40,825 nt of DNA, taken from Pseudomonadota bacterium. Lineage in GTDB: Bacteria; Pseudomonadota; Gammaproteobacteria; Acidiferrobacterales; Acidiferrobacteraceae. The stretch is from positions 60,079-100,903 of the forward strand of contig JAJYDN010000006.1 of assembly GCA_021777535.1 (NCBI GenBank), read 5' to 3'. Shown piece after piece: positions 21,045 through 30,461 of the stretch; position 1 is the first letter of the stretch, and each line of letters starts with the position of its first letter. The position numbers were made by a program, and so were the translations under genes. Under the pieces are notes generated by a model that made no database searches, was not told where the DNA came from, and was given only the letters and a program-made list of their open reading frames with translations.

Positions 21045-21311
21045 CTACTTCAACAGGTATTGAAGAAGCGGATTGCGGAACAGCACGATCAGCACGATCA
21101 CCAGTACATAAATTGCCAGCGATTCGATCATCGCCAGTCCGATGAACAGTGTGCGGGTGATGGACTGCTCGGCATCGGGCTGGCGCGCCAAGGCATCAAG
21201 CGCCTTTGCGATGGCGCGCCCCATTGCAATCGCGGGCAACATTATGCCGATTGCCATGGCGGCGAGCGCGCCGCCGGTGGAAAGCAGGACGAACCAGGTC
21301 ATTTTGTCCAC
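21045..21311 (-). CDS. atpE: N-type ATPase c subunit (membrane rotor ring)
   Basis: Two-helix hairpin that forms the ion-carrying ring. Of 88 residues, TM1 is about 7-30, the polar loop is R43-Q44-P45, and TM2 is about 55-78. The ion-binding carboxylate is E63 in AMIESLAIY. S64 and Y68 are the positions of two Na+ ligands of the Ilyobacter-type site, but the TM1 glutamine is replaced by M30 and the Thr after Ser by L65. GTG 21311 starts this frame; ATG 21302 three codons later is equally possible. Lies between atpB and atpF. Confidence 0.94.
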   Translation of the reverse strand: MDKMTWFVLLSTGGALAAMAIGIMLPAIAMGRAIAKALDALARQPDAEQSITRTLFIGLAMIESLAIYVLVIVLIVLFRNPLLQYLLK

Positions 21312-21314
21312 GCC

Positions 21315-21998
21315 TCAGTCCTCGCGTTTAAGTTCATGGAATTGCAGGGCCCCGGCCACATAGACCAGGGCGAGCATGCCGAATATGTATGCCTGCACGA
21401 GCGCCTCGACGATGTGCAGCATCAGCAGCGGTACCGGCACAAGAAAGCCCGCCACCAGCAGCACGAGCAGCGCAGCCAGCTCTAGACTCATCATGTTGCC
21501 AAACAGGCGGATGGCCAGCGTGAGCGTGCGGGTAATCTCGCCAAGCAGATGAAACGGCAGAAAAAGCGGATTGGGATCGAGATAGTGCCTGAGGTAGGCC
21601 TTGAAGCCGTCTATGCGGATGCCGAACCAGTGCACGGAGAAAAACACCAGCATGGCAAGCGCCACCGTAAGCGATAGATTGTCGGTGGGCGAGGCAAGGC
21701 CCGGCACCAGGCCGATCAGATTGGCCGCCGCGATGAATACCCAGAGGCTGCCGATGAATGGCAGCAATTGTGCGGCGTACCCGGGCGCGACCGCCTCAAT
21801 GGCGTGCTGCATGGCGAGCAGCGCGCCTTCGAGCATGGTCTGCAGGCGCGAGGGCGTTGCGACACTCAGCCTGCGTGTGCCGAACCAGGCGAGGCCCGTA
21901 AGCAGCGCCATCACGAGCCACGTGGTAAGCACCGTGGCGCCGATGGACAGCGGCCCGATGTGAAAGGCCAGCAGTTCAAGAAATTCCGTCTTGCGCAT
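21315..21998 (-). CDS. atpB: N-type ATPase a subunit (ion channel stator)
   Basis: Polytopic membrane subunit with the half-channels next to the c-ring. The 227-residue protein has five to six hydrophobic segments and the family hallmark LTLAIRLFGNMMSLELAALL, whose Arg is the essential stator residue that faces the c-ring carboxylate. The C-terminus HIVEALVQAYIFGMLALVYV is also typical. The start ATG 21998 comes 2 nt after the atpQ stop, with no room for the expected atpR. Confidence 0.95.
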   Translation of the reverse strand: MRKTEFLELLAFHIGPLSIGATVLTTWLVMALLTGLAWFGTRRLSVATPSRLQTMLEGALLAMQHAIEAVAPGYAAQLLPFIGSLWVFIAAANLIGLVPGLASPTDNLSLTVALAMLVFFSVHWFGIRIDGFKAYLRHYLDPNPLFLPFHLLGEITRTLTLAIRLFGNMMSLELAALLVLLVAGFLVPVPLLMLHIVEALVQAYIFGMLALVYVAGALQFHELKRED

Positions 21999-22000
21999 AG

Positions 22001-22275
22001 TCAGTTCTTCCGGATGTACAGATAGACATTCATGGCGCCTACGGCCACGCCGGTTATCAGCAGACTCACCGTCCAGCGGTACGAATAGCCCGCCATCTGC
22101 TCGTCTATCCAGTGCCCTAAGTAGGCCCCGCCCACCACCGGCAGCACGAACAGCAGCGCCAGTGTGCCGAGAAACACTGTCTGCGCCATGAGCGTCGACC
22201 GGTTCCTTTCGGCCTGCACGATGCGCCGCGCCTGCTTGTCGACGTCATGCCGCAGGCGTTCGCCATCTCCCACGG

Positions 22276-22279
<4 letters not shown>
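22001..22279 (-). CDS. atpQ: N-type ATPase accessory membrane protein AtpQ (AtpI-like)
   Basis: 92-residue protein with a basic, polar N-terminus (about 30 residues) and two transmembrane helices (about 34-56 and 68-88) joined by AYLGHWIDEQMAGYSYRW. This is the pattern of the AtpI/AtpQ family, thought to help c-ring assembly or Mg2+ handling. ATG 22279 overlaps the atpC stop by ATGA. In described N-ATPase operons it is followed by atpR; here atpB follows at once. It could simply be labelled AtpI-family, but the operon makes AtpQ the better name. Confidence 0.85.
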
Positions 22280-24253
<1,974 letters not shown>

Positions 24254-24293
24254 ACACCCTCTCTAGGGAAAAAGTGCAGCCGCTTCCGATCCC

Positions 24294-24322
24294 AATCTAC
24301 CCCTGAATCCCGACCGACTCAA
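24294..24322 (-). promoter_or_regulatory. candidate promoter of the N-ATPase operon
   Basis: On the minus strand TTGAGT (24317-24322, 4 of 6) and TAGATT (24294-24299, 4 of 6) are separated by exactly 17 nt. Transcription would start near 24287, leaving about 34 nt to the small ORF at 24253 and about 230 nt to atpD. It implies that the operon can be transcribed apart from the pst genes upstream. Confidence 0.5.
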
Positions 24323-24593
24323 CTGACGCCAGGAAGCGGGAAGGTTGTCATGATCGTCCGGGTGGAGAGCAGTCGGCCAGCGCATTGTCGGGCCTGCCAT
24401 CAGCCGCTCATCCACCGGCCTTTTGGAACGTGGGACATTCCTTGGGGCAAGATCACCGAGGTCCCAGGCGGCAGCGGCGGATCCCGTTTGGGGGGACACC
24501 GCCGGTGCATTCCGGGAGACCTTTCATGCCCGGACTTTTTCCGGACGTCGTGCTGCACGGGATCCAGTGCGGGATCACGGACGGGGTACAAAC

Positions 24594-24628
24594 GGGGGCG
24601 GGGCAAGCGGGCCCCCTGGGGCGGGGCC
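24594..24628 (+). repeat. G-quadruplex-type motif and GC hairpin
   Basis: Five G-tracts at 24594-24598, 24600-24603, 24609-24611, 24618-24621 and 24623-24626 are separated by loops of 1, 5, 6 and 1 nt, meeting the usual G4 pattern. The same DNA can also form a 6-bp hairpin, GGCCCC (24610-24615) with GGGGCC (24623-24628). On the template strand for pst transcription this could slow polymerase after pstA. There is no U-tract. Confidence 0.5.
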
Positions 24629-24706
24629 AGATCCGGCGCCTCACCCCCTGTCCTGGGGCAACCATCGACTTACGGGCCCTTGCGGACCCTCGCACCCCGG
24701 CTCGCC

Positions 24707-25576
24707 CTACGGGGCAGGCCGTGCCGGGCGCGTGCGCCGCAAGAGCCACGTCGCGGCGATATTGGTAAGCAAAACGAGAACGATCACCAGGAAGGCCGCG
24801 GCAAACGCGAGCGCGTGCGCAGAGCGGTAGGGCTGGTTGATAAAACTCCAGATTACGTAGGTCAGATACCCGATCGGCTCGTGCACGAGCCGTCCGCTCC
24901 AGAGGAAATTCGACCATCCCGCGGTATAGATGAGGGGTGCCGTCTCGCCAAGCGAGATCGCGATGGCGAGCAGCACGCCCGTCAGAATCCCGGGCAAGGC
25001 AAGGGGCATGGCGATGCGCGTGATCACGGTGAATTCCCGCAGGCCCAGCGCATAACCGGCCTCCCGCAGATTATTGGGCACTTGCGAGAACGCGATTTCC
25101 GTAAAGCGCGCAATATAAGGGACGACCATCATGGCGAGGGTGATGGACCCCGCGACCACGGAGAACTGCCAGCCGACGCCGATGACCAGCGTGACATAAC
25201 TGAAATAGCCGAGCACGATGGAGGGGACGCCGGTCAATACGTCGTCCAGAAAGCGGACCGCCCGCCCAAATGCGCCCCGTCCGAATTCCGAGAGGTGGAT
25301 CCCGGCCAGCACGCCGACCGGTACCGCGATGACCAGCGCACCCGTCACGAGCACGAGGGTGCCCGTGATCGCATTCAGCAGCCCGCCGGAGATCCCGTTC
25401 GTGACCTCGGTAAAGAGGGTCGGTGACAGCGCCGAAAACCCTTTTTTCAGGACCGTATACAGAATGTCCAGCAAAGGCACGGCAACGAGCAGGAAGGCGG
25501 CACCGGACAGAACCCAGCTTACGCCGGACACAAGGCGGCGGCGGGCGATGCGCGAGGGTTTAAATGGTCGGGACAT
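24707..25576 (-). CDS. pstA: phosphate ABC transporter permease PstA
   Basis: Inner-membrane half of the high-affinity phosphate channel. The 289-residue protein has about six hydrophobic segments and the ABC-permease coupling loop near EAGYALGLREFTVITRIAMPLALPGI (read in part), with GETAPLIYTAG typical of PstA. ATG 25576 lies within the end of pstC, a 17-nt overlap. Normally pstB and phoU follow; here a 450-nt gap and the atp operon follow instead. Confidence 0.94.
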   Translation of the reverse strand: MSRPFKPSRIARRRLVSGVSWVLSGAAFLLVAVPLLDILYTVLKKGFSALSPTLFTEVTNGISGGLLNAITGTLVLVTGALVIAVPVGVLAGIHLSEFGRGAFGRAVRFLDDVLTGVPSIVLGYFSYVTLVIGVGWQFSVVAGSITLAMMVVPYIARFTEIAFSQVPNNLREAGYALGLREFTVITRIAMPLALPGILTGVLLAIAISLGETAPLIYTAGWSNFLWSGRLVHEPIGYLTYVIWSFINQPYRSAHALAFAAAFLVIVLVLLTNIAATWLLRRTRPARPAP

Positions 25577-26525
25577 TGCGTGAACCAGTCAGAAAGCGGG
25601 CCAGCACATTCGTCAGGACGGCGATGATAAACAGGATCAGGGCAATCTCCGCAAGCGAGCGGACCGCCATGCCGGTCGGGTCCTGCAGGGCGCTGTCGAG
25701 TTGCGAAACGATAAAGGAAGCCATCGTCGTCACGGGGCTATAGATATTGTTCGGGAGATAGTTCAGGGCGCCGCCGCTCACCATGAGCACCGCCATGGTT
25801 TCGCCGAGCGCACGGCCAAGCCCCAGGATGCATGCCCCGATGATATTGCTGCGCACCATGGGCAACATCGCGCGGCGCACCACTTCGAAATGCGTGGCGC
25901 CAAGCGCGTAGGCGGCCTCCTTGGTCTCCGCGGGCACGCGCGCAAGCCCGTCGCGAACCGTCGCGGCAATGATCGGGACCACCATCAGCGCAAGCACAAG
26001 CGATGCGGCGAGCAGGCCGTAACCGCTGCCGATGGAACCACCAAAGAACGGGATCACGCGCCCAACCGAGTCACGCACGGCCGGACCGATGTCGTGGGCG
26101 ATGATCGGCGTGAGAACCGAGTAGCCCCAGAGACCGTACACGACGCTCGGTACGGCCGCGAGCAGTTCCACGATGAACGAGAAGAGGGGACGAAGCCTTG
26201 CGCTCAAACCTTCCGCCAGAAAGACCGCGACGCCAAGACTGACGGGGATCGCGATCGCCAGCGCCACAGTGGACGTCGACAGCGTGCCGACGATGAAAAC
26301 CAGGATGCCGTAATCGGCGCCGATCGGCACCTGCTGGCCGTGTTTGACGGTGGGATTGGCGTAGAGGTTACCGAGACTCCACGTGTGCCGTGCCAGAAAG
26401 CCGAAACCATTGAAATGGATGGCAGGCCACGAATAGCGGACCAGAAACACGAAAATGGCCGCAAGGGCCAGCGGGATGAGGCTCGTCGCAAGCAGGAGCA
26501 CCATCCGGAATGGTTTTAGTGTCAT
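25560..26525 (-). CDS. pstC: phosphate ABC transporter permease PstC
   Basis: Partner permease of PstA. The 321 residues contain an N-terminal helix (MVLLLATSLIPLALAAIFVF), a soluble stretch, and a permease core with VPSVVYGLWGYSVL and the coupling-loop motif KEAAYALGATHFEVVRRAML, then GLGRALGETMAVLMVSGG. ATG 26525 was chosen because AGAGGG lies 6 nt before it; an ATG five codons earlier has no ribosome site. It is separated from pstS by 60 nt holding a strong hairpin. Confidence 0.94.
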   Translation of the reverse strand: MTLKPFRMVLLLATSLIPLALAAIFVFLVRYSWPAIHFNGFGFLARHTWSLGNLYANPTVKHGQQVPIGADYGILVFIVGTLSTSTVALAIAIPVSLGVAVFLAEGLSARLRPLFSFIVELLAAVPSVVYGLWGYSVLTPIIAHDIGPAVRDSVGRVIPFFGGSIGSGYGLLAASLVLALMVVPIIAATVRDGLARVPAETKEAAYALGATHFEVVRRAMLPMVRSNIIGACILGLGRALGETMAVLMVSGGALNYLPNNIYSPVTTMASFIVSQLDSALQDPTGMAVRSLAEIALILFIIAVLTNVLARFLTGSRNVPTI

Positions 26526-26549
26526 GCACCCTCTAACCATACAGAGACA

Positions 26550-26572
26550 CCGGGCACCATCCCTGTGCCCGG
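26550..26572 (-). repeat. intercistronic stem-loop between pstS and pstC
   Basis: CCGGGCAC (26550-26557) and GTGCCCGG (26565-26572) form a perfect 8-bp GC-rich stem with a 7-nt loop, just after the pstS stop. No U-tract follows. Such structures after binding-protein genes usually stabilise the upstream mRNA or reduce read-through, so more PstS than PstC/PstA is made. Confidence 0.7.
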
Positions 26573-26585
26573 TAGCCCAGACCTT

Positions 26586-27668
26586 CTAGTGAATCTTCGC
26601 GATCTGCTGGCGGCTCAGCGCCGAGATACGTGGCGGCAGCGCAATGAAGCGCACCTGATTCAGGAAGCGCGCGGCATTGCCTCCGCGGGTGTTTACCGCC
26701 CAGCTCAGGAAATTGCGCAGCGCAATCGCCGTCGCCCCGTCAGCCTGGTGGGCGTTGACCATCGCATACTCGTAGTTGATGATCGGGTACGAAAACTTGC
26801 CCGGCGCAAAAACAAGGCTGATACGCTCGTCACGCGGCGTCTTGGCTACGAGCTGCTGGGCCGCCGCCTCGACCGTATGCAGGTTCGGAAGCAGGAACAT
26901 GCCGGCGCGGTTTTCGATTTCCGCCGTGCCAAGATGCGCCCGCGCGACTTCACGCGTGAAGCTCACACCGATGTAAGCGATGGAGTAGGGGGTCTGTGAG
27001 GACGCCTGCACCATGCCGGGGTTGCCGATCGCGCCGAGACCACCCTGCACGGCCGGCCAGCTGATCGTCGTTCCATAACCTACGCGCGCGTTCCAGGCCG
27101 GCGTCGAAAACGACAGATACTGGCTGAAAATGAACGTGTCGCCCGAACCGTCGGTACGATGGATCGGGGTAATGACATGATCAGGCAGGCGCACGCCGGG
27201 GTTCAGCCGCTGGATCGCCGGGTTGTTCCAGTCGCGGATCTGGCCATCGTAGATGCCGGCGAGCACGGGCCCGTTCAGCTTCAGATGGATGTTGTTCAGG
27301 CCCGGGACGTTGTAATTGATCGTCTGCGCCGAGATCGCCAGGGGGATGTTCAGGATCGCAGGATTCTGCTTGACCTGCATGTCGCTCATGTAGGCATCCG
27401 AGGCGCCGATCTGCGCCACGCCGGAAATCGCCTCCGCGATACCGGTACCGCTGCCCGTGCCCTGGGTGTTGATGCGGATTTCGGGGTGCATCCGGTGATA
27501 GACCGGGACCCACAGATTGAACAGCGGATAGAGCAGGGTGGAACCCGTCTCCAGGATATCGATGGTGCGCGCGCTCGCGATGGGTGCGGTCCCAAGCGTC
27601 GCGACCGTGGCGATTGCCGCCGCGGCCACCGCGCCCCGCATGCCTTGCGTCAGACGGAACTTTTGCAT
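26586..27668 (-). CDS. pstS: periplasmic phosphate-binding protein PstS
   Basis: Captures inorganic phosphate for the PstCA channel. The 360-residue precursor has a signal peptide of about 33 residues (basic start, Ala-rich core, ASA before ARTID). Phosphate-binding segments are recognisable: ETGSTLLYPLFNLW, NTQGTGSGTGI and HRTDGSGDTFIFSQYL. ATG 27668 follows GAGGG by about 6 nt. A Pho box lies 47 nt upstream, indicating induction by PhoB when phosphate is low. Confidence 0.95.
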   Translation of the reverse strand: MQKFRLTQGMRGAVAAAAIATVATLGTAPIASARTIDILETGSTLLYPLFNLWVPVYHRMHPEIRINTQGTGSGTGIAEAISGVAQIGASDAYMSDMQVKQNPAILNIPLAISAQTINYNVPGLNNIHLKLNGPVLAGIYDGQIRDWNNPAIQRLNPGVRLPDHVITPIHRTDGSGDTFIFSQYLSFSTPAWNARVGYGTTISWPAVQGGLGAIGNPGMVQASSQTPYSIAYIGVSFTREVARAHLGTAEIENRAGMFLLPNLHTVEAAAQQLVAKTPRDERISLVFAPGKFSYPIINYEYAMVNAHQADGATAIALRNFLSWAVNTRGGNAARFLNQVRFIALPPRISALSRQQIAKIH

Positions 27669-27714
27669 GTCTACCCTCAGATGTATTGGCCAGCCCGCAG
27701 ACTAAGACCTTATT

Positions 27715-27732
27715 GTGTCATTAGTGTGACAG
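27715..27732 (-). promoter_or_regulatory. Pho box upstream of pstS
   Basis: On the minus strand CTGTCAC (27726-27732), a 4-nt spacer and ATGACAC (27715-27721) match the PhoB operator, two 7-nt repeats of CTGTCAT type spaced by 4. The first repeat fits 6 of 7 positions and the second 4-5 of 7. The site is 47 nt before the pstS start, so it would take the place of the -35 element. A clear -10 was not found. Confidence 0.75.
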
Positions 27733-27774
27733 CGACCGCTCCGCCCGTGAGTGTAACGCATTCGACCGCGCACG

Positions 27775-28854
27775 TCAGGATGGCAGCGCGGGGGATCCGC
27801 CGACGGCGGCCCCCAGGGGCAGCTTTCCTCCCCAGGCGGACCGCAAACGCGCCAGGGGACGCACACCGCTCGCACCCAGCGAGAGCGCGGCGAGCAGCCC
27901 CACACCGGCCGCAGCGAGCATGATACTCCGTTGCCGCGTTGTCCACACCTGGGGACGGCGGCGCAAGGCCCGTTTATCGAAAGGCCCATGGGCGCCGTGG
28001 TCGCCGGCAACCGGTTTCCAGAGGTTATCGGGCTGATTGGCGTCCGCAAGTTCGGGGGTCTGCTGGAGACCATATCCGTTGCGGGCCAGATAGCGGTCCA
28101 GCACCCCGGGGAGCAGTTTATGGAGAAGGCTCACAAACAGGGTCGATGCGCCCACTTCGATCTCGTGCCGATCGTGGGCGGCGGCCCAGACGATGGCTTC
28201 GGCGCCTGCCTCCGGCTGATAGATCGGCGGCACCGGCTGCGCCTTGTGGGGCATGCGGTTTTTGGTCCACAAAAACTGGGGCGTGTTCATCGTGGGCATC
28301 TGTACCATGGTGACCCGCACGTGGCTTTTGTCATGAAGGAGTTCCGTACGGAGCGACTCCGTGAATCCGCGCAGCGCCTGTTTCGCCGCGCAATAAGCCC
28401 CCTGCAGCGGGATGCCCCGGTAGGCGAGCGCGGACCCGACCTGGATGATGGTACCGCGGTCACGCGGCAGCATGCGCCGCAAGGCGGCCATGGTGCCGTA
28501 GACGGCACCGAGATACGTGACATCGGTGACGCGTTCGATCTCCTCGGGACGCAGCCGCGCCACGGGCGCGAATACCGAGGCCATGGCGTTGTTCACCCAG
28601 ACGGTGATGGGACCGAATTCCCGCTCGATCGCATCGGCCGCCGCCTCGACCTGTTTGGCGTCGGCGATGTCGGTCGGTATCGCAACGGCCCGCCCGCCAA
28701 GCGATTCCACCTCCCGTTTGGCAGCCTCGAGACCTTCGTGGCCGCGCGCAAGAAGGCCGATATCGGCGCCGCGGCGGGCAAAGGCGCGCGCCACCGCGCG
28801 GCCGTGGCCTGCGCTGGCACCCGTGATGACGACAACAGGGCGTGCATGGGTCAT
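27775..28854 (-). CDS. SDR-family oxidoreductase with C-terminal membrane anchor
   Basis: Short-chain dehydrogenase/reductase; substrate unknown. The first 250 or so of 359 residues are a classical SDR domain: cofactor loop TGASAGHGRAVARAF, the NNA motif (VWVNNAMASVFAP), catalytic Ser in QVGSALAYRG and Tyr/Lys in YCAAKQALRGF. About 100 extra residues follow, including a polar stretch and one hydrophobic helix near residue 320 (SIMLAAAGVGLLAALSLGA) flanked by Arg, suggesting attachment to the inner membrane. ATG 28854 was chosen for the GGAG 8 nt upstream. It stands alone on its strand, 40 nt from the Pho box. Confidence 0.88.
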   Translation of the reverse strand: MTHARPVVVITGASAGHGRAVARAFARRGADIGLLARGHEGLEAAKREVESLGGRAVAIPTDIADAKQVEAAADAIEREFGPITVWVNNAMASVFAPVARLRPEEIERVTDVTYLGAVYGTMAALRRMLPRDRGTIIQVGSALAYRGIPLQGAYCAAKQALRGFTESLRTELLHDKSHVRVTMVQMPTMNTPQFLWTKNRMPHKAQPVPPIYQPEAGAEAIVWAAAHDRHEIEVGASTLFVSLLHKLLPGVLDRYLARNGYGLQQTPELADANQPDNLWKPVAGDHGAHGPFDKRALRRRPQVWTTRQRSIMLAAAGVGLLAALSLGASGVRPLARLRSAWGGKLPLGAAVGGSPALPS

Positions 28855-29168
28855 AAGAATCTCCTTTAGGAAGGCAATCGGGATAACCCCGCTGGGGTAT
28901 GCGGCCACCCTGGCGGCGGCCTTCGGCGCCGTGGCGCGATGCCAGCTAAGGTTGCGCTTTCGCGCGATACGATAATCAGGCCGCGTGCCGCCGACGCAGA
29001 TCGATTGAATGGCTCCCGATGCGGCGGTTCGATACTAACCCGAACGCCCTTCCGCCTTGATCCGCCAAAAGCAGCAAGCAACCGGGCACGACACCTGTCC
29101 CGCCGGAAACGGATCGGACTGGCTGCGCCTGGCCAAAAAGTGACACCGGCGAACACTTCCATGCGGGC

Positions 29169-29197
29169 TTGCGCACAGCTTTCCCGCACACTAGAGT
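29169..29197 (+). promoter_or_regulatory. candidate promoter of patB
   Basis: TTGCGC (29169-29174) and TAGAGT (29192-29197, 4 of 6) are spaced by 17 nt. Transcription would start near 29204, giving a leader of about 20 nt with AGGGGC before GTG 29225. The -35 is weak, as expected for a regulated promoter. Confidence 0.45.
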
Positions 29198-29202
29198 GCG
29201 GG
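29183..29202. promoter_or_regulatory. perfect inverted repeat over the patB -10 (possible operator)
   Basis: CCCGCAC (29183-29189) and GTGCGGG (29196-29202) are perfect 7-bp inverted arms around ACTAGA. The palindrome covers the predicted -10 hexamer, the usual place for a repressor operator. No regulator gene lies next to it in the window. Confidence 0.45.
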
Positions 29203-29224
29203 TCTTTGAGCAGGGGCGCACACC

Positions 29225-30385
29225 GTGGAAACGGAAGACAAGTGGGCGGGCGCGGGCGATTTTGATCGCCTGTACCAGAGAGAAGGGACCGGGAGCGTCA
29301 AATGGGACCGTTACCGCGGCACCGGGATCATCCCGCTGTGGGTGGCGGACATGGATTTCGCAGCACCCGATGCCGTCATCGATGCCCTGCGCGCACGGCT
29401 CCAGCATCCGGTATTCGGATATACCAACGCGCCCGAGGAGCTGGCCGATACCATTTGCGCATACGTAGCCGCGACCACTGGCTGGTCTATCCGCCGGGAG
29501 TGGATCGTCTGGTTGCCGGGGCTCGTCAGTGGCCTCCATGTCTCCTGCCGGGCCGTGGGAGAGGCGGGCGATGGCGTCATTGCCGCCACGCCCGTCTACC
29601 CGCCCTTCCTGAGCGCGCCTGCGCTATCGCAGCGGGAACTCGTCACCGTGGCACTCCGGCGGGAGCCCGATGGCCGCTACGAGTGGGATTTCGAGCGTCT
29701 CGAGACCGCCGTCACCCCCCGTACACGCCTGCTGCTGCTCTGCAATCCGCACAATCCCGTCGGCCGTGTCTGGACCACCCAGGAGCTCGCCACGATCGCC
29801 AACTGGAGCGAGCGCCACGGGATCACCGTGTGCAGCGATGAGATTCATGCAGATCTCGTGCTCGACAACGACAAGCGCCATATCCCGATCGCCATGCAGC
29901 ACCCGGCGCTTGCCGAACGGAGCATTACGCTCATGGCGCCAAGCAAGACCTTCAACATACCGGGACTCGGATTCTCGTTTGCGGTGATTCCCGGAGGGGA
30001 ACTCAGGCGGCGTTTCCGCGAGACCATGAAAGGCATCGTGCCGGACGTCAACACCTTTGGGTATGCAGCGGCGCTCGCCGCCTATCAGCACGGCGCAGCG
30101 TGGCGCCAGCAATTGCTGGCCTATTTGCGGGGAAACCGTGCGCGTCTTCTGGAGGTGCTTGAGCGTCACCCGCGGCTCCAGGTCACGCATCCGGAGGCCA
30201 CCTATCTCGCGTGGGTGGACGCACGCGCGCTCGGCGACGATCCCCAGAAGGCCTTCGAACGCGCCGGGCTTGGCCCCTCGGACGGGCGGGATTTCGGCGC
30301 GCCAGGCTTCGTGCGCATCAATTTTGGCTGCCGGCGCGCGCTGCTCGAGGAGGTCGCCGAAAGGCTCTCTGTGATCGGCTCGTGA
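29225..30385 (+). CDS. patB: MalY/PatB-type PLP enzyme (cystathionine beta-lyase / aminotransferase)
   Basis: Fold-type I PLP enzyme, probably cleaving C-S bonds of cystathionine or cysteine S-conjugates. The N-terminus GSVKWDRY..IPLWVADMDFAAP is the MalY/PatB signature. The PLP lysine is in LMAPSKTFNIPGL near residue 240, with CNPHNPVGRVWT and CSDEIHADLVLD also present. The 386 residues are full length. The start is GTG 29225 with AGGGGC upstream. It is convergent with yceF, 76 nt away. MalY in E. coli also modulates a transcription factor, so the exact role is open. Confidence 0.88.
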   Translation: METEDKWAGAGDFDRLYQREGTGSVKWDRYRGTGIIPLWVADMDFAAPDAVIDALRARLQHPVFGYTNAPEELADTICAYVAATTGWSIRREWIVWLPGLVSGLHVSCRAVGEAGDGVIAATPVYPPFLSAPALSQRELVTVALRREPDGRYEWDFERLETAVTPRTRLLLLCNPHNPVGRVWTTQELATIANWSERHGITVCSDEIHADLVLDNDKRHIPIAMQHPALAERSITLMAPSKTFNIPGLGFSFAVIPGGELRRRFRETMKGIVPDVNTFGYAAALAAYQHGAAWRQQLLAYLRGNRARLLEVLERHPRLQVTHPEATYLAWVDARALGDDPQKAFERAGLGPSDGRDFGAPGFVRINFGCRRALLEEVAERLSVIGS

Positions 30386-30461
30386 TGCCGGTCCTGCCAT
30401 TTTGCGCAAGGCCCCGGGGGGCGGGGGGCGGACGCGTGATGGTGGCGCGTGAAGCCGGGCC

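Larger units (their letters stand above)
24257..24706. other. 450-nt intergenic region between pstA and the atp operon
   Basis: No supported gene. Besides the candidate atp promoter it contains a G-rich stretch (24594-24626) and a GC hairpin (24610-24628). A possible short + strand frame begins at ATG 24350 behind GGGAAGG. Its first 60 or so codons contain CxxCH and a later HRRC, but it runs on without a stop into the antisense of pstA, so I do not call it. This is where pstB would be expected. Confidence 0.6.
28855..29224. other. 370-nt intergenic region between divergent SDR and patB genes
   Basis: No supported gene. It contains a small hairpin ACCCC-GCT-GGGGT at 28886-28898 in the leader of the SDR gene, the patB promoter with its palindrome (29169-29202), and at 29130-29147 a string (TGGCCAAAAAGTGACACC) that recalls the ends of some insertion sequences. 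AAGTG/CACTT arms overlap that string. No transposase sequence is present. Confidence 0.6.

Noticed and set aside
24350-24700. Plus-strand frame with GGGAAGG-ATG and Cys/His pairs
   Set aside because: The frame has no stop before it enters the antisense of pstA, and only the first 60 or so codons look protein-like. A relic is possible but cannot be supported.
30416-30428. Two runs of six G between patB and yceF as a G-quadruplex or terminator
   Set aside because: Only two tracts are present, without proper loops, and no U-tract accompanies the GC pairing.
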